Shown one piece after another: positions 1-6,195 of a DNA stretch of 6,195 nt. Both the position numbers and the translations under genes were made by a program. Where the stretch lies: assembly GCA_027080405.1 (NCBI GenBank), contig JALWSL010000598.1, positions 7,741-13,935 of the forward strand, given 5' to 3'. Positions within the stretch are counted from its first letter, which is position 1. The number at the start of each line of letters is the position of its first letter. Source of the DNA: Planctomycetaceae bacterium (GTDB taxonomy: Bacteria; Planctomycetota; Planctomycetia; Planctomycetales; Planctomycetaceae). The notes under the pieces were generated by a model. It saw only the letters and a list, made by a program, of their open reading frames with translations. It had not been told where the DNA came from and made no database searches.

Positions 1-39
1 AATTTCTCGATTAGTGTAGATACATCACTCCACAATTTC

Positions 40-1923
40 ATGGATGATATTTCAACACAACTTCAAACGGTTGAACAGCGATCGGTTGAACAACCGCAGC
101 AATCGAAAACGAAGACAGGAAAAAAACGGGGCCGCGTGGAACTGAGTGTGCATCAGATTATTGATCGGGCGGAAAACCGTCCCGCCGGGATGCGCGGGGC
201 GCTGCTGCTTGCGGTCATTGCAGGTGTTGCGATGTGGGCCAGTTTTCCTCCGCTCGATTTTGCCCCACTCGCCTGGCTGGCTCCTGTTCCGTGGTTACTG
301 CTTGTTCGTTTGAAACGACCGACACGCTGGATGTATGCCGCCAGTTATCTGGGAGCGTTATGCTTCACCGTTCCGGCGCTGCAGTGGATGCGTTATGGCG
401 ATCCGCTGATGTATTTCGCCTGGATTCTTCTGGCTGTTTATGTCGCGGCCTATGTGCCGGTGTTTATCGGTATTTCGCGAATTGCGGTGCATCGTTGGAA
501 GATGCCGCTCCTGGTTGTCGCCCCTGTTGTCTGGACAGGATTGGAATACCTTCGCGGCTTCCTCATTACCGGATTCGGCTGGTATTATCTGGGGCATACG
601 CAATACCGCTGGGCCGAGTTGATTCAAATGAGTGACCTGTTCGGAGCCTACGGTGTCAGCTTTGTTGTGATGCTGTTCGTCGCTGCGATCGCGCTACAAA
701 TACCGGAACGCTACCTGAGGAAATTCCGTCTCGTGCCTGAATTACAAAAAGAGGATGAACCGGCAACCGCGCCGGTCAAGCGACCATTCGGGCAACTGGT
801 TATCGCTTCTGCCCTTCTCGTTACGGCTGTTGGTTACGGATATTTCAGGCGTTCCCAGGCCGATTTCCAACCGGGGCCGCGCGTCGCTTTGGTACAAGGG
901 AATTTCAAGGCGGCCATGCACATTCCGCCCGAACAATACGAGGAATCCTACCTTGTCCACAACGAATTGACCAGCTACGCCGTCAAGCAGCAGCCCGATG
1001 TGATTGTCTGGCCGGAAGGCATGTTCCGGTATGCTCTGCAGCAGGCCGATCCTTCCCTCGCCCCGACTGAACTTGCCGATATCGCTCCCTTCTTTCCGCC
1101 GGACTCGTGGAAGGATACGCAGGTAACGGACGCCCTGACAGAGTTGAGCGAAAAAGCCGGTGCAGCCATGGTGATTGGGTTGGGCTGCTTCGAAGCAGAA
1201 CCAAGTCGGCTCAGCCAGTACAATTCCGCGCAACTGATCACTCCGGAAAAGGGACTCGGGCCACGATACGATAAAATACACCGTGTACCGTTCGGCGAAT
1301 ACATTCCCGGAAAAGAGATACCGGTTCTCTCTGCTTATCTTCCCGAAAATTCAGGTTTGACGGCCGGAACTTCTGCGACACTGTTTGAATACAAAAACTG
1401 GCGGTTTGCTCCGGTGATCTGTTTTGAGGATACCGTGCCTCACGTTGTCCGTAAAATTGTTCGATCGGTCGAAACGAATTCGTCTGAAAAGAAGCCGGTC
1501 GATTTTCTGGTGAACCTTTCCAATGATGGCTGGTTCGCCGGTTCCAGCGAGCACGATCAGCATCTGATTACCGCCCAATTTCGAGCCGTTGAATGTAGAA
1601 AACCGCTTGCGCGGGCCGCCAACATGGGGATCTCCTCCTTCATTGATGGCGATGGCGTTGTGATCAATCCCGAGGTTTTTCTCGAACGGGATCCGGTCAG
1701 CGGCGAGCCCCGTCCATCGAGTTTCATCGATCCGAAAACAGGGAGGTATCGACGCAAGATCGATGCCGTCCTCGTCCACACAATCCCGCTTGATCACCGC
1801 AGTTCCCTGTATCTGCTATGGGGAGACTGGTTCGCACAAAGCTGCCTGTTTGTCTGCCTCGGTCTGTTTCTTTCCCGCTGGGTTCCTGGCAGAAAAAAAC
1901 GGGAGGAAGTTCCTGGTGTCTGA
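40..1923 (+). CDS. lnt: Apolipoprotein N-acyltransferase (Lnt)
   Basis: Lnt transfers an acyl chain from a phospholipid to the N-terminal cysteine of diacylated apolipoproteins, the last step of lipoprotein maturation at the periplasmic face of the inner membrane. The 627-residue protein shows hydrophobic segments at about 52-68, 74-90, 96-114, 122-148, 155-170, 204-220 and 252-268, then a nitrilase-type domain (about 280-580) and a final membrane helix (about 588-612). The catalytic triad is visible: E326 in WPEG, K412 in [12 protein letters not shown] (with E420), and C461 in VICFED. The family signatures LEYLRG...[12 protein letters not shown] and NLSNDGWF are also present. It is about 115 residues longer than E. 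coli Lnt, partly through a hydrophilic, Lys/Gln-rich N-terminus of about 50 residues. The start is uncertain: the frame is open back to base 1, ATG 40 has no clear Shine-Dalgarno, and GTG 136 or ATG 190 would remove the extension. It overlaps the next gene by 8 bp, so the two are likely co-transcribed. Confidence 0.95.
   Translation: MDDISTQLQTVEQRSVEQPQQSKTKTGKKRGRVELSVHQIIDRAENRPAGMRGALLLAVIAGVAMWASFPPLDFAPLAWLAPVPWLLLVRLKRPTRWMYAASYLGALCFTVPALQWMRYGDPLMYFAWILLAVYVAAYVPVFIGISRIAVHRWKMPLLVVAPVVWTGLEYLRGFLITGFGWYYLGHTQYRWAELIQMSDLFGAYGVSFVVMLFVAAIALQIPERYLRKFRLVPELQKEDEPATAPVKRPFGQLVIASALLVTAVGYGYFRRSQADFQPGPRVALVQGNFKAAMHIPPEQYEESYLVHNELTSYAVKQQPDVIVWPEGMFRYALQQADPSLAPTELADIAPFFPPDSWKDTQVTDALTELSEKAGAAMVIGLGCFEAEPSRLSQYNSAQLITPEKGLGPRYDKIHRVPFGEYIPGKEIPVLSAYLPENSGLTAGTSATLFEYKNWRFAPVICFEDTVPHVVRKIVRSVETNSSEKKPVDFLVNLSNDGWFAGSSEHDQHLITAQFRAVECRKPLARAANMGISSFIDGDGVVINPEVFLERDPVSGEPRPSSFIDPKTGRYRRKIDAVLVHTIPLDHRSSLYLLWGDWFAQSCLFVCLGLFLSRWVPGRKKREEVPGV
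68..97 (+). repeat. Short 15-bp-period direct repeat in the lnt N-terminus
   Basis: The ten bases CGGTTGAACA occur at 68-77 and 83-92, giving an in-frame VEQ..VEQ duplication in the hydrophilic N-terminal extension of Lnt. The second copy also begins a perfect 5-bp hairpin, CGGTT-GAAC-AACCG (83-96). This is a small local duplication, not a repeat family. Confidence 0.6.
1901..1909 (+). promoter_or_regulatory. Ribosome binding site deciding the GTG 1916 start
   Basis: The purine-rich GGGAGGAAG lies within the final codons of lnt, six bases before GTG 1916. It is the strongest Shine-Dalgarno match noticed at a gene start in the window. It supports a GTG start overlapping the lnt stop codon (TGA at 1921-1923), and hence translation of the small receiver-like gene from the lnt messenger. 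Confidence 0.65.
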
Positions 1924-2314
1924 ATTCCCGGTGTCAAACGGAGTGAATCAAACAGGCGGTCTGGGGGTTCTGGCGTGCCACGATTTCTTTTTCGAAACAC
2001 GCATCTGCGACACTGCAAAGGAGTTGAATCGCGAAGTGCGCTGCTTTTCTGATGTCAGCAGGATCGCGCAGACGCTCTCAACGGAAAACGTGCCTGTGCT
2101 GTTGATCGATCTTACTACGATGAGCGACTGTCTGGACGAACTGCCCCGGTTTCGCGAACTGGAGCCCAAACTGACAGTCATCGCGTTCGGCTCACATGTT
2201 CAAACAGACCTGCTGAATCAAGCCCGCCAGGCCGGTTGTGATTCCGTCCTGACCCGCAGTCGCTTCACCGTCGAACTGGTCAATCTGCTACAGAAACACC
2301 TGCCGCCCCGTTAG
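1916..2314 (+). CDS. Small CheY-like (degenerate receiver) protein, unknown function
   Basis: This is a 132-residue protein not recognised as a named family. The alternation of hydrophobic strands and helices fits a response-regulator receiver fold: strand 1 LGVLACHD (16-23), strand 3 VLLIDL (61-66) with D65 at the phospho-acceptor position, strand 4 LTVIAFGSH (86-94), helix 4 [14 protein letters not shown], and a last strand running into TRSRF. The acidic pair after strand 1 is reduced to H22-D23, and the conserved lysine of strand 5 appears to be replaced by arginine (R114 or R116). It may therefore be a pseudo-receiver that is not phosphorylated normally. There is no output domain. GTG 1916 was chosen as start because GGGAGGAAG lies 6 nt upstream; the frame is open further upstream (ATG 1763), but that would lie deep inside lnt and encode unrelated residues. 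The overlap with the lnt stop suggests translational coupling. The fold call is moderately sure; the function is unknown. Confidence 0.75.
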   Translation: MSEFPVSNGVNQTGGLGVLACHDFFFETRICDTAKELNREVRCFSDVSRIAQTLSTENVPVLLIDLTTMSDCLDELPRFRELEPKLTVIAFGSHVQTDLLNQARQAGCDSVLTRSRFTVELVNLLQKHLPPR

Positions 2315-2494
2315 CGGCCGATTCATGTTAGCAGCCGGTTCAGTCTGATTTATCCGGTTTCAATTTACGCGGTCTGGCGCGGCCCGTTTGAACAGGAACT
2401 TTGCCAAACCGCATCACGCCACAATATCTCGAGGCCGAGTCGGCATCAAATGGCACGATACTTTGTACTGACGATCAATCTGGCAAAAGCCATG
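2315..2494. other. Convergent intergenic spacer, no gene seen
   Basis: These 180 bases separate the 3' ends of two converging gene groups. Only weak dyads are present: CGCG-6 nt-CGCG near 2369, GTTTG/CAAAC near 2387-2409, and GCCGAGTCGGC at 2434-2444. None is followed by a T-run on either strand, so no intrinsic terminator can be named. No RNA gene or convincing small ORF was seen. Transcription from both sides may rely on Rho or read through. Confidence 0.5.
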
Positions 2495-3826
2495 TTAGAA
2501 TTGTGACCGGAGCAGTTCGGCGTAATGCTTCGCTTCGTCGGCATATTCTGTCCAGAGGTACTTCAACGGGAAGTTGGCAGGAACGCCTTTGCCATCAATC
2601 GAATCAGCCTTGATCGCCTGCCAGAGGGTGACAGCCTTGAGGCACTCTTCGCGGAAGTCATCGTTGGCTTCCAATTCGGGGAACTCTGCCAGAAGCTTCT
2701 CCATCCCTTCCATTCCCGCATACAGCTTTTTCTCGACGACACTTCGGTCTTCGCCTGCGAAGTAATCACGCTTCCCCTCGTAGATATTTCTGTGAGCTGC
2801 GAGCGTTTCAGGTTTTTTCTCGATCAGGCAACGCATCCTCCAACTGCGGTATCCGCACATGTTCTGGCGACGCTGTACCCAGACCTTTTTTTCTTCCAGC
2901 GTGTACTTGTTGTTTTCTTCCTTCACCAACTGTTTCAGAATGTCGTCGGTCGCTTCGAGAACAATCTTTCCGGCCGGTGAATCGAACCGTTCCGCTCCCC
3001 ACTCGGTGGTGACTTCCTTGTACGCCAGATCCCAGGCTCCCCGGGTGACCTCATCGAACTTTCCTTCATCCTGTCTGGCTTCTGCATAATCCATTTGTGA
3101 ACGGACCGGATAACTGCGAAACAGTACCGGGGCCAGTCGGGTTTGTGTGATTCCGGGTTGCGCTTCGACTTCATTGGCGATGATGAACCAGTCCTTGGCA
3201 ACAAGGAAGTTGTCTCTGGCATCCGGATTCAATTCCTTGTCGGGGCCGCCTCCCTCAATTTCCGGATCATCGAGGAAGAATTTCCTGAAGGTTTTCTTTT
3301 CGTCAGCTGCCCCGATTTTATGACCGATAATGCGACCGGAATCCCAATAGAGTTCCGGATATTTCTTGTTTCTGTTTGATCCCTTGATGATGAACTTCGC
3401 TCCCTCTTTCACCCAGTGATAGCGGTCGGCTACTCCATCCCACTCCGCGGAAACATTGTAGGCCAGATTCCAGGCCTGAAATTGCCAGACCTGCTTGAAG
3501 TGGGGCTGCAGCAACACGATCGAATCAACCGTTGCCTTCAACCCGGCCCAGTCTTTATGATCTCTTTCCTCGACAGCCTGTTGCCAGAGCAGATTGGAAG
3601 CGATTCCTCTTAAGCCCAGCAGAACCAGATTCATCGTTGCACTGGTCGGATCAACATCCCCCAGGCTCGTTTCCCCTAGGTCATATTCGCTCCGTTTCCG
3701 TGCTAGGACACCTCCCGAATTCTCGGTCCCGTCACTCGGTGCCCCCAAATAGACAATCGGCGCCAGCAGAAGAATAATCAGTAAAAGAGAAACCAGTTTT
3801 TTCTGTTGTGACGAAATGCGGTTCAT
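2495..3826 (-). CDS. Membrane-anchored TPR-like protein, probable ABC exporter accessory factor
   Basis: This 443-residue protein has no recognised named family. Residues 10-28 form one strongly hydrophobic segment after a short basic start, reading as an uncleaved signal anchor with the rest outside the cytoplasm; no lipobox cysteine follows it. The remainder is soluble, mostly helical, and rich in Trp, Tyr and charged residues. Residues about 72-125 form paired helices with TPR-like spacing ([15 protein letters not shown], then LLQPHF and [12 protein letters not shown]), followed by a WVKEG...[17 protein letters not shown] stretch (138-172). ATG 3826 overlaps the permease stop as ATGA, and GGAAG lies four bases upstream inside the last permease codons, so translation of the two is coupled. 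The tight coupling suggests it works with the permease, for example as a periplasmic partner or scaffold; this is inference. A structural comparison could place it among TPR solenoids. Confidence 0.85.
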   Translation of the reverse strand: MNRISSQQKKLVSLLLIILLLAPIVYLGAPSDGTENSGGVLARKRSEYDLGETSLGDVDPTSATMNLVLLGLRGIASNLLWQQAVEERDHKDWAGLKATVDSIVLLQPHFKQVWQFQAWNLAYNVSAEWDGVADRYHWVKEGAKFIIKGSNRNKKYPELYWDSGRIIGHKIGAADEKKTFRKFFLDDPEIEGGGPDKELNPDARDNFLVAKDWFIIANEVEAQPGITQTRLAPVLFRSYPVRSQMDYAEARQDEGKFDEVTRGAWDLAYKEVTTEWGAERFDSPAGKIVLEATDDILKQLVKEENNKYTLEEKKVWVQRRQNMCGYRSWRMRCLIEKKPETLAAHRNIYEGKRDYFAGEDRSVVEKKLYAGMEGMEKLLAEFPELEANDDFREECLKAVTLWQAIKADSIDGKGVPANFPLKYLWTEYADEAKHYAELLRSQF

Positions 3827-5475
3827 TTTGCTTCCATTTCGCGAAGTTGCAGTGAGAAATAACCAAGAAGTAAACAGGGAACAATAAAGGCCAACGTCAC
3901 TGCGATGCTCGGGAGCAGTGTTGCGTCCCAGGGAACATCAACTCCGTTGGCAACATATTCATTCATGTTGAAAAAATCGAACCGGGGGAACAGGTGCTGA
4001 ATCGTCCAAAGGAACCCGAGCATCACCTGATCGACGGCGGTTATCACGACGGTCAGTGGCCCGGCGTCCAATTCCGTTGAGGGGTTCAAGTGGAACAGCA
4101 TACGATAGGATGCCTCAAACGGCCCCCCACCCTCCTGGGTTCCGGAGGCGAGTCCTCTCATCAATTTGTTCAAGCCGGTTGCTCCCACCATCACAATACC
4201 GAACGTGAGCAACGTTGCCACCGGCCCTTTGACAAAACAGCTGGCTGTCACACCAATCACAATAATGACCAGCATTTGCAGCCAAATGCCGAAAATCGCC
4301 TTGAAGTAACTCGATGCAAAAGGACGATCCGGCATTTTGATAAACAGGTCTGGACGGGCCATCCCCAAAAACTGGCCGGAGTCCAACGAGAAAACTTCGA
4401 TCGTTATCGAATTGCCCGCCAGAATCTCATCGAACAGATTGGCTGTCCTTCTTACTCGCTGGTTCCCCTCGCCATCTTTGGAGATTTTGTCCTCGAGATA
4501 GTTGACCGTTTCCTCCAGAGTAATTGTTTTATCGGAAGCCCGATTGCTGAATTCCTGCACCTGAATCGGATGATCCAGCAGGTACCTTTTTCCCGTCTTG
4601 TTGTTGACGATAACGAGATTGCAAAGCAGTCGCTGATCGATGTTTCCCTTGTGGGTTCGGAAGGCTTCGAAGTTGTATTCGAGTCGCATGTTCCCGGCAC
4701 GTCGGAGGGCATCGACATCGAGATTGTCATACAGATAGGCGGCATGTTCCCTGGTCGCTCCTTCGATGTAACTGCGAAACATCCAGACATCCCCGACATT
4801 CTTCCCTTTGTCGGATTCGTTACCGGCGTTGTCGAAAAATGAAAGCTTCGTGCAATAGATGGGGACACGGGCAATCAGTTCCTTTCGGGCTTCTTCAGGA
4901 ACCTGTCCCACTGTCCAGAAGTAACCGATGCCACCCATCACCAATAACACGGCTGTACCAACGAGAGTAAAGCCCAGGAACCGTCCCAGCACAACTTCCT
5001 GCCTGCGAACCGGTTTGGTGACCACCGTATGCAACGATCGATTCTTGATGTCGGTCGGCAACCCCCAACAGGAAAGTAGCAGAATCACTGGCAGAGTCAG
5101 CCAAGTGATCGATTTCAGAATGAAACTGATATAGTTTTTCACCTGCAGGTCGGCGCGATCCACTGATCCGCCCAGGAACCATCCTGCAAACATCAACAGC
5201 AGGGCGAAGATGACGAAGACGAACAGAGCTTTTTTGCGGGTCGCTTCTTTCCATGTCAGCACTGCAATCGCCCAGACCCGTGACGGAGAAGTGCGGAGGA
5301 AGTCACGGCAACCGCGGCCAAGCCCCTGAAAAAACAGTCCCACGCCACGCGTACCGTATTTCAACAGGGATACCAGCAAAGCAATAAGCAGGGCAGCACC
5401 CAGTACACCACCAAACACTTTCAGAAAGTGCACTACGCCTTCGGTCAGATCAAATCCGACAACGTCAAATGACAT
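3823..5475 (-). CDS. ABC-2-type transporter permease with large extracytoplasmic domain
   Basis: This is the membrane subunit of an ABC exporter, 550 residues. Hydrophobic segments lie at about 18-38, 83-101, 116-138, 166-188, 395-414, 418-436 and 519-541. The core resembles ABC-2 permeases: [16 protein letters not shown] leads into the second helix, and a cytoplasmic stretch with [19 protein letters not shown] (142-160) is typical of the coupling region in this superfamily (compare NosY/GldF-type permeases). Between helices at 188 and 395 sits a mostly hydrophilic domain of about 205 residues, predicted outside the cytoplasm. A second loop of about 80 residues (437-518) precedes the last helix. 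The extra N-terminal helix (18-38) ahead of the core is unusual for simple ABC-2 permeases. It lies downstream of an ATPase on the same strand and overlaps the accessory gene by 4 bp, so the three likely form one export system. Start ATG 5475 has a GGAGT about 10 bases upstream. The substrate is unknown. Confidence 0.9.
   Translation of the reverse strand: MSFDVVGFDLTEGVVHFLKVFGGVLGAALLIALLVSLLKYGTRGVGLFFQGLGRGCRDFLRTSPSRVWAIAVLTWKEATRKKALFVFVIFALLLMFAGWFLGGSVDRADLQVKNYISFILKSITWLTLPVILLLSCWGLPTDIKNRSLHTVVTKPVRRQEVVLGRFLGFTLVGTAVLLVMGGIGYFWTVGQVPEEARKELIARVPIYCTKLSFFDNAGNESDKGKNVGDVWMFRSYIEGATREHAAYLYDNLDVDALRRAGNMRLEYNFEAFRTHKGNIDQRLLCNLVIVNNKTGKRYLLDHPIQVQEFSNRASDKTITLEETVNYLEDKISKDGEGNQRVRRTANLFDEILAGNSITIEVFSLDSGQFLGMARPDLFIKMPDRPFASSYFKAIFGIWLQMLVIIVIGVTASCFVKGPVATLLTFGIVMVGATGLNKLMRGLASGTQEGGGPFEASYRMLFHLNPSTELDAGPLTVVITAVDQVMLGFLWTIQHLFPRFDFFNMNEYVANGVDVPWDATLLPSIAVTLAFIVPCLLLGYFSLQLREMEAK
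3831..3835 (-). promoter_or_regulatory. Ribosome binding site within the permease 3' end
   Basis: GGAAG on the minus strand lies four bases before ATG 3826, inside the last codons of the permease gene. Together with the ATGA stop/start overlap it explains how the accessory protein is translated by re-initiation or local binding. Confidence 0.5.
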
Positions 5476-5779
5476 TGCTCGTTGTACTCCAATAAAACAG
5501 GACGTGAAAAAAGGAAAAAACGAACCATCAAGTAGATGAATAAAATAAAATTAAAAATTCGGCAATAAAATCCAGCAACCCAGAAAACCCGGCACGACCG
5601 GTTCATTTTGGCTGCCGTCACCAAGCCGAAATATTTTACTTTCCCGAAAATTGCGAGCCATCACAAACTTTTACCGTCAGTAGTCCGGTGTCCCATTCCC
5701 GAATCGAGGCAACGCATTTTCATCACCTGCCAGTCGCAACACAGCAAAGAGGACGACAACTCTTCACCCGCCGGCAGCA
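5476..5779. other. 304-bp gap inside the ABC gene group; AT-rich half, no gene recognised
   Basis: The part nearest the permease (about 5490-5575) is markedly AT-rich, with A-runs on the + strand, unlike the GC-balanced coding DNA around it. The rest (5580-5779) has ordinary composition. A candidate promoter toward the permease is annotated separately. A 5-bp dyad AAGAG/CTCTT (5747-5764), just past the ATPase stop, lacks a T-run and is too weak to call a terminator. An AT-rich frame on the minus strand (5445-5606) gives a 53-residue hydrophobic peptide, discussed as a finding. No tRNA, riboswitch or repeat array was seen. Confidence 0.5.
5550..5578 (-). promoter_or_regulatory. Candidate sigma70-type promoter upstream of the permease
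   Basis: On the minus strand, TTGCTG (5578-5573) is followed after exactly 17 bases by TTTAAT (5555-5550), which matches TATAAT at five of six positions. The box lies in the AT-rich tract about 75 bases ahead of the permease ATG. The -35 match is poor (TTG only), and AT-rich DNA yields chance -10 boxes, so this is tentative. If real, the permease and accessory gene could be transcribed apart from the ATPase. Confidence 0.3.
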
Positions 5780-6195
5780 CTAGCTGGAAGGTTTCGATTC
5801 CTCTGGAGCTTCTTGCTGATCCAAAGGAGAGTTTGAACCGTCTTCGGAAACAAACCGCTGGCCGGGATTCTCCTGACTGATCTGTACCGTCTTCAGGAAC
5901 AGTTCTTCCAGCGTCGCAGTCGGACGATCTGATGAGATCAGCGTTGCATGATGTTTCTTCAGAACGGCCTCGATTTCCGCACGAGCTTCGTCGCTGAGCG
6001 TTGTTGTCAGGAATTGCTCCTGTTCTTTCGATTTGAGCAACTCTTCCACCTTGCCCACAACTTTCAGTTCACCGGCGTAAAGAATCGCAATGCGGTCACA
6101 AACATCCTGCACATCCGCCAGAAGGTGCGAACACATCACGACCGTTTTGCCTTCGTCTCTCAGCTTGAGAATCATCTCTTTCATCTCGGCGGTAC
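5780..6195 (-). CDS. ABC transporter ATP-binding protein, C-terminal part (cut by window edge)
   Basis: Only the last 138 codons are inside the window; the frame runs through ATG 6184 to the edge, so that ATG is internal and Walker A, the signature motif and Walker B lie outside. What remains begins in the helix after Walker B ([21 protein letters not shown]) and includes the H-loop histidine in [17 protein letters not shown], a hallmark of ABC ATPases coupled to ABC-2 permeases. The strand and helix after it ([13 protein letters not shown]) are also typical. The C-terminal extension contains a small alpha/beta-like segment (about 55-100 of the visible part), as in many exporter ATPases, and ends in a low-complexity acidic, Ser/Pro-rich tail. 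It should power the downstream permease. The 304-bp gap to that gene is long for a strict operon. Confidence 0.92.
   Translation of the reverse strand, partial: TAEMKEMILKLRDEGKTVVMCSHLLADVQDVCDRIAILYAGELKVVGKVEELLKSKEQEQFLTTTLSDEARAEIEAVLKKHHATLISSDRPTATLEELFLKTVQISQENPGQRFVSEDGSNSPLDQQEAPEESKPSS

Noticed and set aside
742..1281. 179-codon minus-strand frame opposite lnt
   Set aside because: It covers the catalytic part of lnt in antisense, and its composition is that of a shadow frame.
2400..2487. 7-bp inverted repeat TTTGCCA/TGGCAAA separated by 74 bp
   Set aside because: It is too short and too widely spaced to be a hairpin or a mobile-element end.
2324..2498. 8-bp direct repeat CATGTTAG flanking most of the convergent spacer, resembling a target-site duplication
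   Set aside because: An 8-base match in a span of this size is readily expected by chance. There are no terminal inverted repeats and no transposase between the copies.
2401..2613. 70-codon + strand frame in the convergent spacer
   Set aside because: It has a non-ATG start, no ribosome binding site, and its second half is antisense to the 443-residue gene.
2525..2980. 151-codon + strand frame opposite the 443-residue gene
   Set aside because: It lies antisense within the accessory gene, with no domain-like pattern and no convincing start signal.
4090..4842. 250-codon open frame on the + strand opposite the permease
   Set aside because: It is antisense to a clearly coding, motif-bearing permease. 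The peptide is rich in His, Gln and Cys with no recognisable domain, and looks like a by-product of codon bias in the real gene.
5747..5764. Dyad AAGAG/CTCTT after the ATPase stop as a terminator
   Set aside because: The stem is only five pairs with an 8-base loop, and no T-run follows on the minus strand.
5608..5880. 90-codon + strand frame across the gap and the ATPase 3' end
   Set aside because: It needs a TTG start without a ribosome binding site, runs antisense into the ATPase, and the peptide shows no domain or membrane features.

Overview
The window suggests a diderm (Gram-negative-type) bacterium of moderate GC content, most likely a planctomycete. Apolipoprotein N-acyltransferase implies lipoproteins and an outer membrane. 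The long Lnt, the ATPase/permease/TPR-like gene trio and the mixed use of Shine-Dalgarno signals fit Planctomycetota. That assignment is inference from protein character, because no database search was possible.

Layout: two gene groups converge. On the + strand, lnt (from base 40, possibly from upstream of the window, to 1923) overlaps by 8 bp a small gene at 1916-2314. The small protein looks like a degenerate CheY-type receiver and has a GTG start with a strong ribosome binding site inside the lnt 3' end. A 180-bp spacer (2315-2494) with no convincing terminator separates this pair from the - strand group.

The - strand group reads from right to left. It holds the 3' part of an ABC transporter ATPase (5780-6195, cut by the window edge), a 304-bp gap with an AT-rich half, a 550-residue ABC-2-type permease (3823-5475), and a 443-residue membrane-anchored protein with a TPR-like segment (2495-3826). 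The last two genes share an ATGA stop/start overlap and are surely co-translated. The ATPase and permease should form an inner-membrane exporter or membrane-remodelling complex. The anchored helical protein is probably its dedicated accessory factor. The substrate cannot be read from the sequence.

Nothing resembling an RNA gene, insertion sequence, CRISPR array, phage gene or toxin-antitoxin pair was seen. The window looks like ordinary chromosomal core or lineage-specific envelope genes. The least explained elements are the 132-residue receiver-like protein, the 443-residue accessory protein, and the large extracytoplasmic domain in the permease.
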